Source: Flavobacteriales bacterium (lineage in GTDB: Bacteria; Bacteroidota; Bacteroidia; Flavobacteriales_D; Crocinitomicaceae). Taken from it: a stretch of 7,501 nucleotides of DNA. Positions 1 to 6,658 of the stretch are shown here, piece by piece. Numbering within the stretch: the stretch's first letter is position 1; every line of letters starts with the position of its first letter. Under the pieces are notes generated by a model. The model did not search any database and was not told where the DNA came from. It saw nothing but the letters and a program-made list of their open reading frames with translations. The position numbers were made by a program, and so were the translations under genes. Location: NCBI GenBank assembly GCA_947458985.1, contig CANHBA010000101.1, positions 1-7,501 on the forward strand, written 5' to 3'.

Positions 1-34
1 AGGGGAGCTGGACCTTACCTTAGAATAGCAAAAC

Positions 35-1438
35 TCAAAGTAGAGTACCAAGCAGCTGCTGAAGCGCTTTCAAAATACCCAAAGCAATCACAAAGACAGC
101 AATAGATACAAAAATGGTTGCTGCACCAAGTTGTTCAACGTAGGCGGCAATAAAGCCACCGATGATATTCGCTGCAAAAGATGAAAGCATCCAAACACCC
201 ATGAGCATAGAGGCTAGTTTGATTGGTGCTAGTTTGGTTACTACCGAAAGACCAACTGGTGACAAGCAAAGCTCACCAACCGTATGGAAGAAGTAAGTCA
301 TCACCAACCAAATGAGTGCAGCTTTTTTCATGACAACTTCTTGGTCGCCTGCGCCTTGTGTTTGCACGCCGTAGGTTGCCATTAACATAAAAAGGAAGCC
401 GATGCCAAGTAAGATCATGCCCAAAGACATTTTAATTGGCGTGCTGAGTTTTTTACCATATTTGGAAGTCCAAAACCAGGCAAATAAAGGACCTAAAGCC
501 ACAATAAATAGCGGATTTACCGATTGGAAATAAGTTGTTGGGATCACCCAGCCAAATAAATTGCGATCGATGTATTTATCGGTGTAGATAGTCATTGACG
601 AACCTGCTTGCTCGAAGCCTGCCCAGAAGAAAATGACAAAAAATGTAAGGATTACAATTACGGTAATGCGCTGTTTTTCAATTTTAGAAAGACCAGCTGG
701 AGTGGTGGTGTTGTCTGCGTTTTGAGACGTTGTTGGTTCTGTTTTGGCAGGTGCTGTTCCAATTTCGAGTAAGTATTTGCTTGCATAAAGATTGAAAACT
801 ACTTGCCCTAACGCCATTCCAACAGCCGCAGCTAAGAAACCATATTTGAAACCATATGAAATGATTTCTCCAGATGCTGCTTTAACTGCAAACCATTCTT
901 CTGCTAGTGTTCCAGCAATGAGCGGTGCTAAAAATGCGCCTAAGTTGATTCCCATATAGAAAATGGAGAATGCAGAGTCTCTTTTGTCGTCACCTTCGCG
1001 GTAGAGCTGACCAACCATGGTTGAAATATTTGGCTTGAACATGCCGTTACCGAGAATTAATAGCACTAATCCTATTCCTAAACCTAAGTGAGAATGCATG
1101 GCGAAAAGCACCAGTTGTCCTAAAAACATGGTGATACCGCCAATTGTTATTGCTTTGCGCTGCCCGATGTAGCGATCGGCAATCATGCCGCCGATAATAG
1201 GGGTGAAATAAACGAATCCGGTGAAGAAGCCATAAATTAAAGAGGCTTTATCTTCCGCAATACCTAGACCATTTTGCGACCACATTTTGATCATGTAGAG
1301 CGTAAGCAAGCCGCGCATTCCGTAATAGCTGAAACGCTCCCACATCTCTGTGAAGAAAAGTAAATACAAACCTTTCGGATGACCGAAGATGGTGCCTTGA
1401 GCCTCAATTCTTTCAATTAAATCGTTACTTTTTGTCAT
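35..1438 (-). CDS. POT/PTR family proton-dependent oligopeptide symporter
   Basis: Inner-membrane major facilitator protein that should import di- or tripeptides with protons. From the chosen start it has 467 residues, mostly hydrophobic helices. Family motifs are all present: the TM1 ExxERF motif at 31-36 (E31, E34, R35), the PTR2 signature GGMIADRYIG at 83-92, GNGMFKPNIS at 130-139 with the TM4 lysine K135, the second PTR2 signature FYMGINLGAF at 160-169, FQSVNP at 304-309, and GELCLSPVGL at 388-397 with E389. A polar stretch at about 228-255 is the usual loop between the two six-helix bundles. The frame stays open upstream to an ATG at 1513, but those 25 extra residues are polar and unlike the family, and would leave only 3 bp to the divergent tcdA; the ATG at 1438 is therefore preferred. 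Substrate range cannot be read from sequence. No terminator is visible in the 34 bp after the stop. Confidence 0.93.
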   Translation of the reverse strand: MTKSNDLIERIEAQGTIFGHPKGLYLLFFTEMWERFSYYGMRGLLTLYMIKMWSQNGLGIAEDKASLIYGFFTGFVYFTPIIGGMIADRYIGQRKAITIGGITMFLGQLVLFAMHSHLGLGIGLVLLILGNGMFKPNISTMVGQLYREGDDKRDSAFSIFYMGINLGAFLAPLIAGTLAEEWFAVKAASGEIISYGFKYGFLAAAVGMALGQVVFNLYASKYLLEIGTAPAKTEPTTSQNADNTTTPAGLSKIEKQRITVIVILTFFVIFFWAGFEQAGSSMTIYTDKYIDRNLFGWVIPTTYFQSVNPLFIVALGPLFAWFWTSKYGKKLSTPIKMSLGMILLGIGFLFMLMATYGVQTQGAGDQEVVMKKAALIWLVMTYFFHTVGELCLSPVGLSVVTKLAPIKLASMLMGVWMLSSFAANIIGGFIAAYVEQLGAATIFVSIAVFVIALGILKALQQLLGTLL

Positions 1439-1450
1439 TTTCGTTATATG

Positions 1451-1481
1451 TTGTGAGGGGTGAAAATATGAATTATTTTTG
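1451..1481 (+). promoter_or_regulatory. Predicted Bacteroidota-type promoter for tcdA
   Basis: TTG at 1451-1453 and TATTTTTG at 1474-1481 match the Bacteroidota -33/-7 consensus (TTG and TAnnTTTG) with a 20-nt spacer. The start of transcription would fall near 1485-1488, giving a leader of about 30 nt before the tcdA ATG at 1517. The site lies in the 78-bp gap between the divergent transporter and tcdA. On the opposite strand I see only a poor -7 candidate (1461-1468, TATTTTCA) without a spaced TTG, so the transporter promoter is not assigned. Confidence 0.5.
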
Positions 1482-1516
1482 TAAAACGAATCTTTCAAGC
1501 ACTTTTTAGACATACA

Positions 1517-2245
1517 ATGACAAACTGGTTAGAACGCACCGAACTTTTGTTAAGCACACAAAGCATGCAGCAACTTAAGGATGCGCACGTATTAATTGTT
1601 GGCCTTGGAGGCATAGGTTCTTATGCTGCGGAGTTTATTGCGAGGGCAGGAGTGGGGCGCATGACCATCATCGATGGCGATGACTTTGACGCTTCAAATA
1701 AAAACCGACAACTTACAGCGCTGGACAGTACTTTGGGTAAAAATAAAGCGGTGGTTTTGGCAGAGAGAATCAAGGAAATCAATCCGGAATGTCAGCTCAC
1801 CGTCATTGAAGAATTTGTGTTGCCGGCGCGCGTTTGGGAAATCCTACAAGAAGACCGCCCGAATTACGTCATGGATTGTATTGATTCAGTAACCCCAAAA
1901 CTCGAATGGATTTTAGCGTGCAAACGCTTGAAGGTTAAAATCATTTCACACATGGGGGCTGGTGGCAAAACCGATCCTTCGCGAGTGCGTGTAGCCAATA
2001 TGGAGCAGCTTTCTGGTTGCAAATTAGGAGCGCATATCAAGAAGCGCATGAAACGCAAAAATGCGTCGTATCGCGGTGTGAAAGTCGTTTTTTCGACAGA
2101 AATTCAGCAGCCACACTCTTTAAAGATGACCGATGGAACGCGGTACAAGAAGAGTTTTTATGGCACGGTTAGTTATATGCCAGCACTTTTTGGCCTCATG
2201 GGCGCAGCAGAAGTTTTGCGCTATTTAACTAAAGTTCAGTCATAA
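1517..2245 (+). CDS. tcdA: tRNA threonylcarbamoyladenosine dehydratase (TcdA/CsdL, ThiF-E1 fold)
   Basis: Predicted cytoplasmic enzyme that uses ATP to dehydrate t6A at position 37 of ANN-decoding tRNAs to the cyclic form ct6A. The 242-residue protein has the E1/ThiF/MoeB nucleotide-binding fold: GLGGIGS at 29-35, the acidic ribose-binding residue D53 in IIDGDD, the NxxRQ motif (N61, R64, Q65), K75, and DCIDS at 120-124. The segment GAGGKTDPSRVRVANM at 147-162 separates TcdA from MoeB and ThiF, as does the absence of the CxxC zinc pairs of MoeB-type enzymes. It is slightly shorter than the Escherichia coli protein (about 268 residues) at the C-terminus. It is transcribed away from the peptide transporter. 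No terminator is seen in the 54 bp before the next gene, so readthrough into the secreted-protein gene is possible. Confidence 0.92.
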   Translation: MTNWLERTELLLSTQSMQQLKDAHVLIVGLGGIGSYAAEFIARAGVGRMTIIDGDDFDASNKNRQLTALDSTLGKNKAVVLAERIKEINPECQLTVIEEFVLPARVWEILQEDRPNYVMDCIDSVTPKLEWILACKRLKVKIISHMGAGGKTDPSRVRVANMEQLSGCKLGAHIKKRMKRKNASYRGVKVVFSTEIQQPHSLKMTDGTRYKKSFYGTVSYMPALFGLMGAAEVLRYLTKVQS

Positions 2246-2270
2246 ATTAGTTTTATTTCTTGCATTTATG

Positions 2271-2279
2271 TAACTTTTG
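2271..2279 (+). promoter_or_regulatory. Weak -7-like element upstream of the secreted-protein gene
   Basis: TAACTTTTG resembles the Bacteroidota -7 box TAnnTTTG but has three bases instead of two between TA and TTTG. No TTG lies about 20 nt upstream; the nearest, 2260-2262, is too close. It is the best candidate in the 54-bp gap between tcdA and the gene starting at 2300, but is weak evidence that this gene has its own promoter. Confidence 0.25.
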
Positions 2280-2297
2280 GCTCTTAAACAAGCCAAA
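2276..2297. repeat. 7-bp perfect inverted repeat at the start of the secreted-protein gene
   Basis: TTTGGCT (2276-2282) and AGCCAAA (2291-2297) are exact reverse complements separated by the 8-nt loop CTTAAACA. The right arm ends 2 nt before the ATG at 2300. As RNA it would form a hairpin over the ribosome-binding region; as DNA it could be an operator overlapping the end of the putative -7 box. No T-tract follows, so it is not a terminator of tcdA. Confidence 0.5.
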
Positions 2298-2299
2298 CT

Positions 2300-4303
2300 A
2301 TGAAAAAAAGCATTTTACTATTTGCGGGTATCATCAGTGCCCAACTGGCTTCGGCCCAAATTTTTTCTGACAATTTTGACACTTATGCACTCGGATCCTT
2401 TATTGGTCCGCAATCCAATACCTGGACAACCTGGTCTGGTGCGCAAGGTGGTGCCGAAGATGTAGCTACTACCAATAATCAAGCTGCGAGTGCGCCACAT
2501 TCTGTGTACTTCTCTTCTACTGCTGCTGGTGGTGGGCCGCAAGATGTCGTACTCAATTTCGGACAATTATACAACTCAGGTATTTTTACGTTAACTTCAG
2601 ATTTCTATGTGAATAGCGGCAAAGGTGCTTATTACAATATCCAGGGCGGCACAACAATCGGTAATTTGTGGGCGCTCAATGTGCACATGGATGCTGGTGA
2701 ATTGGCAATAGATGACGGAATCTCACCCAACCTGTGTGTAGGGGCTTATCCCGAAGCAACTTGGTTCAACTTAAAAATTGAGGCCAACCTTACATTGCAT
2801 GTTTGGAAAGCTTACGTAAATAACGTTTTAGTTGGCACATGGGTCAATGGTGTGAATACCGTTGCTTCTGCCGATTACTTTCCGCTTCAGAACAATCAGT
2901 TCTTTATGGACAACGTCAGTTTTGACCACCAAACCTATACTTTACCTGCACTTAATGCAATGGTAGCTTCTTTGGATATGGGCGGAAACATCTCGGGTCA
3001 AAACGTTAGTCCAACCATTTCTATCTTGAATGCGGGTCAAAATGCCCTCACTTCATTTAACGTGAATTTAGCCTATAACGGTCAAAATTATACGCAAAAC
3101 ATCACAGGTGTAAATGTGGCCAGCATCGCAAGTTATACGGTAACCATTCCAGCTTTCAATTTGGTGCCAGGTTTAAATAACGCTGTTGTGACCATTTCGA
3201 ACATCAATGGCGGCAACGACGACAACGCTGCAGACAACACCCTCACTCAAGAAGTAAATCCTGTTGTTCCGGCAGCTGGTAAAATTGTAGTAGGTGAAGA
3301 AGCAACTGGTACCTGGTGCCAGTGGTGCCCGCGTGGCGCTGTCTTTATGGATATGTTTGCTGCAGAATACAACGGCTTCTGGGCTGGTATTGCTGTTCAC
3401 AACGGCGACCCAATGACAGTAGCAGATTACGACGCAGGTATCGGAACACTTATCGGTGGTTACCCAAGTGCGCTCGTCGATCGTTTGGGCGATGTAGACC
3501 CATCTCAAATGAGTTCAGATTTCTTTACCCGTTTACAAACTGCACCAAAAGGAGTGTTGACAAATGGTGCAACCTGGGATCCAACAACACGCGTACTCAA
3601 TATTTCAGTAAGTACTGAAATGCTGCAAGCCACAAGCGGTGCTTATAAAGTAGCTTGTGTACTCACCGAAGATGGCGTGACCGGCACAGGTTCTGGTTAC
3701 AACCAATCTAACGCATATGCGGGTGGTAACAACGGCGTCATGGGAGGCTTTGAAAGTTTACCAAGCCCTGTACCCGCTGCACAAATGGTTTACGACCACG
3801 TAGCGCGTGCTATTGCACCAAGCTTTGCTGGGCAAACAGGCGTCATTGCTGCTACAACAACTGTTGGCGACAACTACACAGCTAACTTCAGCTTTACGCT
3901 TCCTGCTACTTGGGACGAAACCCAAATGCACATTGTCGGAATGCTCATCGATCCACAAGGACAAATCGATAATGCAGGTTACACTACCATTAACGAAGCA
4001 GTTCAGAACGGTTATGTAGGTGTAGATGAGCTTATTGGCGCTATCAACTTAGAGCAAATGCTTACAGTTGCTCCGAACCCAGCTACTGATTTTGCAAACA
4101 TTACACTGCATATTCCTACAGCTGCACCTGTAAGTGTACGCGTACTCGATGCAAAAGGCGCTATTTTGCAAGCGCGTCAGTTTGGTAGCCTACAAGGCGA
4201 TTTCGAGATTGGCCTCAACACCAGCAACTACGCACCAGGTTTATACATTGTAGAAATGCAAATGAATGGCCAACGCACACAAAAGAAATTGGTGATCAGA
4301 TAA
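2300..4303 (+). CDS. T9SS-exported Omp28-related protein with LamG-like and thioredoxin-like domains
   Basis: A 667-residue exported protein of unknown specific function. Residues 1-19 are a Sec signal peptide: KK, a hydrophobic core, then the ASA cleavage motif at 17-19, so the mature protein starts at Q20. Residues about 21-205 are beta-rich and resemble LamG/concanavalin-type carbohydrate- or ligand-binding domains. Residues about 213-320 resemble a CARDB/Ig-like domain. Residues about 327-575 resemble the Omp28-related family and carry the thioredoxin-like motif W339-C340-Q-W-C343-P-R-G. Residues about 585-667 are a type A T9SS sorting domain, with APNP at 591-594, YAPGLYIVEM and a basic KKLVIR end. 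The T9SS should carry it across the outer membrane for release or surface attachment. Only two other cysteines are visible (C146, C453). It is convergent with purK and shares its terminator. The family call is firm for the Omp28-like and sorting parts; the LamG and CARDB calls are by resemblance only. Confidence 0.88.
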   Translation: MKKSILLFAGIISAQLASAQIFSDNFDTYALGSFIGPQSNTWTTWSGAQGGAEDVATTNNQAASAPHSVYFSSTAAGGGPQDVVLNFGQLYNSGIFTLTSDFYVNSGKGAYYNIQGGTTIGNLWALNVHMDAGELAIDDGISPNLCVGAYPEATWFNLKIEANLTLHVWKAYVNNVLVGTWVNGVNTVASADYFPLQNNQFFMDNVSFDHQTYTLPALNAMVASLDMGGNISGQNVSPTISILNAGQNALTSFNVNLAYNGQNYTQNITGVNVASIASYTVTIPAFNLVPGLNNAVVTISNINGGNDDNAADNTLTQEVNPVVPAAGKIVVGEEATGTWCQWCPRGAVFMDMFAAEYNGFWAGIAVHNGDPMTVADYDAGIGTLIGGYPSALVDRLGDVDPSQMSSDFFTRLQTAPKGVLTNGATWDPTTRVLNISVSTEMLQATSGAYKVACVLTEDGVTGTGSGYNQSNAYAGGNNGVMGGFESLPSPVPAAQMVYDHVARAIAPSFAGQTGVIAATTTVGDNYTANFSFTLPATWDETQMHIVGMLIDPQGQIDNAGYTTINEAVQNGYVGVDELIGAINLEQMLTVAPNPATDFANITLHIPTAAPVSVRVLDAKGAILQARQFGSLQGDFEIGLNTSNYAPGLYIVEMQMNGQRTQKKLVIR

Positions 4304-4328
4304 GCTGACACCTTTCAAGATTTAAATG

Positions 4329-4357
4329 AAAAGAGCCGCAATTGCGGCTCTTTTTTT
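4329..4357. terminator. Intrinsic terminator between two convergent genes, probably bidirectional
   Basis: Bases 4329-4354 form a 26-nt perfect palindrome. Its core is GAGCCGCAATTGCGGCTC (4333-4350), flanked by AAAA and TTTT; the stem is GC-rich with an AATT loop. On the plus strand seven T follow (4351-4357), a strong factor-independent terminator for the secreted-protein gene 26 nt after its stop. On the minus strand the T-tract is only four bases, so termination of purK is likely but weaker. The purK stop codon (4356-4358) lies inside the plus-strand T-tract. Confidence 0.9.
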
Positions 4358-5501
4358 ATTGTTTAGAAATAACTTTCATAGTTTCCTTGACCTTTTGGGC
4401 TTTCGACCGAACGTCGTCCATATCAACGCCGCTGATGGTGACATGACCCATTTTGCGGAAAGGCTTGGTGTGTGCTTTACCATACAAATGCGGATGCACT
4501 CCGGATAATTTTAAGATTTCTTCTAGGCCTTCATAGTAAACCGGCCCTTCGTGGCCTTTTTCTCCCACAAGGTTGAGCATGGCGCCCGCGCTGTGTAGTT
4601 GGGTGTCGCCTAATGGAAGGTTTAAAATGGCGCGCAGGTGTTGTTCAAATTGAGAACAACGCGCAATTTCAATGGTGTGGTGGCCGCTGTTGTGGGGTCT
4701 TGGTGCAATTTCATTAACCAACAAGTCTCCGTCGGTCGTTAAGAATAGTTCGACAGCTAAAAGGCCCACCATATCGAGTTTTTCGATGATGTCGATGGCA
4801 ATAGCTTGGGCTTGAGTCTCAATTTCAGCTGAAACTGCAGCCGGAGAAAACAAAAACTCCACCAAGTTTGCTTCTGGATTGAATTCGCATTCAACCAATG
4901 GAAAGCATTTGGTTTGGCCAGCTTCATTGCGAGCCACAATTACGGATAATTCTTTGGTGAAAGGAATACAGGCTTCGAAAATAGAAGGTTCAATAAAGCT
5001 AGTATTCAATTGACTCGCTTCATGAATGATGTTGACGCCTTTACCGTCATAGCCACCTGTTCGCAATTTATGAACGACCGGAAAATCAAAAGGAATTTGG
5101 TCTTTTGATGAGTCGTAAAAAACAAAAGGTGCTGTTGGTATTTGCTGCTCGAGGTAAAACTGTTTTTGCAGGCCTTTGTCTCGAATGAGTTCTAAAATAT
5201 GGGGTTGCGGAAACACTTTGACACCTTGTTTTTCGAGTGCGCGCAGTGCATCTGTATTGACATTCTCGATTTCTACGGTGAGTAGGTCTTTATTTTGACC
5301 AAAGGCCATAACGGTGTCGTAGTCTGTGAGTTGACCAACTTGAAAGCTGTAAGCGATTTGAGCGCAGGGGGCTGCTGGGTCGGGGTCGAGCATGTGCAAT
5401 TGAATGTCAAAACTATTGGCTGCTTGCAGGAGCATCCGCCCCAATTGACCACCGCCAAGCACGCCGATTTGTAGTTCCCTACCGTACCATGTTTTTGTCA
5501 T
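4356..5501 (-). CDS. purK: 5-(carboxyamino)imidazole ribonucleotide synthase (PurK)
   Basis: ATP-grasp enzyme of de novo purine synthesis. It carboxylates aminoimidazole ribonucleotide with ATP and bicarbonate to N5-CAIR, which PurE then rearranges. The 381-residue length fits PurK. Visible motifs are GGGQLGRM at 16-23 in the N-terminal preATP-grasp domain, the ATP-grasp loop LRTGGYDGKG at 146-155, the metal-binding and catalytic strand NEIAPRPHNSGHHT at 263-276, and the C-terminal GKAHTKPFRKMGHVT at 341-355, the counterpart of the PurK RPGRKMGH segment. The ATG at 5501 follows a -7 element by 4 nt, which fits a very short or absent leader. The gene is divergent from hpt and convergent with the secreted-protein gene. 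purE is not next to it in this window. Confidence 0.96.
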   Translation of the reverse strand: MTKTWYGRELQIGVLGGGQLGRMLLQAANSFDIQLHMLDPDPAAPCAQIAYSFQVGQLTDYDTVMAFGQNKDLLTVEIENVNTDALRALEKQGVKVFPQPHILELIRDKGLQKQFYLEQQIPTAPFVFYDSSKDQIPFDFPVVHKLRTGGYDGKGVNIIHEASQLNTSFIEPSIFEACIPFTKELSVIVARNEAGQTKCFPLVECEFNPEANLVEFLFSPAAVSAEIETQAQAIAIDIIEKLDMVGLLAVELFLTTDGDLLVNEIAPRPHNSGHHTIEIARCSQFEQHLRAILNLPLGDTQLHSAGAMLNLVGEKGHEGPVYYEGLEEILKLSGVHPHLYGKAHTKPFRKMGHVTISGVDMDDVRSKAQKVKETMKVISKQ

Positions 5502-5505
5502 GCAG

Positions 5506-5513
5506 CAAAGATA
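5506..5513 (-). promoter_or_regulatory. -7 promoter element for purK
   Basis: On the minus strand this reads TATCTTTG, an exact match to the Bacteroidota -7 consensus TAnnTTTG. It is followed by CTGC and then the purK ATG, so transcription should begin within a few bases of the start codon. No TTG stands at the expected -33 distance, so the upstream half is weak. Confidence 0.6.
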
Positions 5514-5525
5514 CGTTTAAAATTG

Positions 5526-5533
5526 TACCTTTG
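5526..5533 (+). promoter_or_regulatory. -7 promoter element for the hpt-adk-obg operon
   Basis: TACCTTTG matches TAnnTTTG exactly. The expected transcription start is about 4-8 nt downstream (5537-5541), at or just before the ATG at 5541 and after the ATG at 5535. The -33 half is not recognisable. It lies 12 bp from the purK -7 element and in opposite orientation, so the two promoter footprints overlap. Confidence 0.6.
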
Positions 5534-5540
5534 TATGACG

Positions 5541-6080
5541 ATGCGTACAGCGGTTCACATACACGACCTATCTTTCGCGCCCTTCATTTCGGAAACGACA
5601 ATACAAACGCGCCTAAAAGAATTAGCTAGCCAGTTAGACACTGACTACGCTGGTAAGGACCCTATTTTCTTAGCAGTTTTAAATGGTGCCTTTATGTTTG
5701 CCTCCGATTTATTCAAATTATTGAATTGTCAGCCTGAGCTCAGTTTTGTGAAGGTCAGTTCTTATGTGGGCACGCAGTCTAGCGGAAGAGTAGACGAACT
5801 CATTGGCTTGCAAACCGCGCTCAAAGACCGCCACGTCATCATCATCGAAGATATCCTCGATACAGGTGTCACCATGAACAAAATTTTCACTTTGCTTCAT
5901 TCTGAACAACCGGCATCGCTTGAAATCTGTGCACTTTTACTTAAACCAACTTCTTATAAAGGAAAACACCAACCTAAATATATTGGCTTTGAAATTGAAG
6001 ATCGCTTCGTGGTGGGCTATGGCCTAGACTACAAAGAACGCGGTCGCGAACTTCCAGCTGTTTATCAATTAATCAATTAG
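5541..6080 (+). CDS. hpt: Hypoxanthine(-guanine) phosphoribosyltransferase
   Basis: Cytoplasmic purine salvage enzyme that joins hypoxanthine, and probably guanine, to PRPP to give IMP or GMP. From the chosen start it has 179 residues, normal for bacterial HPRT. It shows the PRPP-binding signature VIIIEDILDTGVTM at 99-112 with the acidic pair E103-D104, the flexible-loop Ser-Tyr at 74-75 in SSYVGTQSSG, the base-contacting lysine K135 in LLLKPTSYKGK, and the purine-site segment FVVGYGLDYKERGRELP at 156-172. A second ATG at 5535 would add two residues, and a TTG at 5523 six. The -7 element at 5526-5533 overlaps the longer forms, so 5541 is preferred, probably on a leaderless or nearly leaderless mRNA. 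It is the first gene of a tight operon: adk begins 2 nt after its stop. Confidence 0.95.
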   Translation: MRTAVHIHDLSFAPFISETTIQTRLKELASQLDTDYAGKDPIFLAVLNGAFMFASDLFKLLNCQPELSFVKVSSYVGTQSSGRVDELIGLQTALKDRHVIIIEDILDTGVTMNKIFTLLHSEQPASLEICALLLKPTSYKGKHQPKYIGFEIEDRFVVGYGLDYKERGRELPAVYQLIN

Positions 6081-6082
6081 AT

Positions 6083-6655
6083 ATGTTAAATATTGTACTT
6101 TTTGGCCCTCCAGGAGCAGGTAAAGGAACCCAATCCGAAAGACTCATCGAAAAATATGGTCTCGTACATTTATCAACCGGCGATGTCTTTCGCGCCAATA
6201 TCAAAGGCGAAACAGATCTCGGCAAATTAGCCAAGAGCTACATGGATGCAGGGCAGTTGGTACCCGATGAAGTAACGATCAATATGTTGCGTTCAGAGGT
6301 CGTGAAACACGCCGCACCAAAAGGTTTTATCTTTGACGGCTTTCCACGCACCAACGCACAAGCACAAGCTTTGGATGAGTTTTTAGCGAGTCTTGAAACC
6401 GAAATCACCCTTATGCTTGCCCTTGAGGTAGAAGAAAACGAACTCAAAACACGCTTGCTGAAAAGAGCTGAGGTTTCTGGTCGTCCAGACGACGCAGACC
6501 CTGCAGTTATTGAAAAACGCATTTCCGTTTACAACCAAGAAACCGCTCCGGTAAAAGCATTTTACCAAGCACAACATAAATTTATTGCCATCGATGGCAT
6601 TGGTAGCATCGATGACATCACCCAACGTTTATTCTCTGCCATCGATACAAACTAA
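6083..6655 (+). CDS. adk: Adenylate kinase, short-LID form
   Basis: Cytoplasmic enzyme catalysing ATP + AMP = 2 ADP, needed to keep adenylates balanced and to bring AMP made from IMP into the ADP/ATP pool. The 190-residue protein has the P-loop GPPGAGKGT at 8-16, the AMP-binding part STGDVFR at 31-37, FDGFPRT at 84-90, and LLKRAEVSGRPDD at 125-137 with arginines R128, R134 and R146. The LID is the short form: the roughly 30-residue insert of E. coli-type enzymes is missing, as are zinc-binding cysteines. That is why it is 190 rather than about 214 residues; short forms are common in this phylum. It starts 2 nt after the hpt stop and ends 3 nt before obg, so the three genes are probably co-transcribed and translationally coupled. 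No Shine-Dalgarno sequence is seen. Confidence 0.97.
   Translation: MLNIVLFGPPGAGKGTQSERLIEKYGLVHLSTGDVFRANIKGETDLGKLAKSYMDAGQLVPDEVTINMLRSEVVKHAAPKGFIFDGFPRTNAQAQALDEFLASLETEITLMLALEVEENELKTRLLKRAEVSGRPDDADPAVIEKRISVYNQETAPVKAFYQAQHKFIAIDGIGSIDDITQRLFSAIDTN
6550..6599 (+). repeat. Two short palindromes inside the 3' part of adk
   Basis: GGTAAAAGCATTTTACC (6550-6566) is a perfect 7-bp stem with a 3-nt loop. TGCCATCGATGGCA (6586-6599) is a 14-bp perfect palindrome. Both lie in coding sequence 60-110 bp before the obg start. They may be a coincidence of codon choice, or could form RNA structure between adk and obg. No T-tract follows, so neither is a terminator. Confidence 0.35.
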
Positions 6656-6658
6656 TAC

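Noticed and set aside
1..34. Possible end of another gene or a terminator at the left edge
   Set aside because: 34 bp is too short to judge; no hairpin with a T-tract and no recognisable coding sequence.
1439..1513. 25-residue N-terminal extension of the peptide transporter
   Set aside because: Polar, not typical of the family, and overlaps the tcdA promoter; the internal ATG at 1438 is a better start.
2246..2299. Possible terminator for tcdA
   Set aside because: The only inverted repeat (2276-2297) has no following T-tract and abuts the next ATG, so it does not look like an intrinsic terminator.
3173..3508. 111-codon minus-strand frame across the secreted-protein gene
   Set aside because: Rich in cysteine and valine as expected from the reverse reading of a Gly/Asn/Thr-rich gene; no start context and no recognisable domain.
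4326..4508. Small plus-strand reading frame of 60 codons beginning in the terminator
   Set aside because: It starts inside the terminator hairpin and lies antisense to purK, with no promoter and no family resemblance; a shadow of purK.
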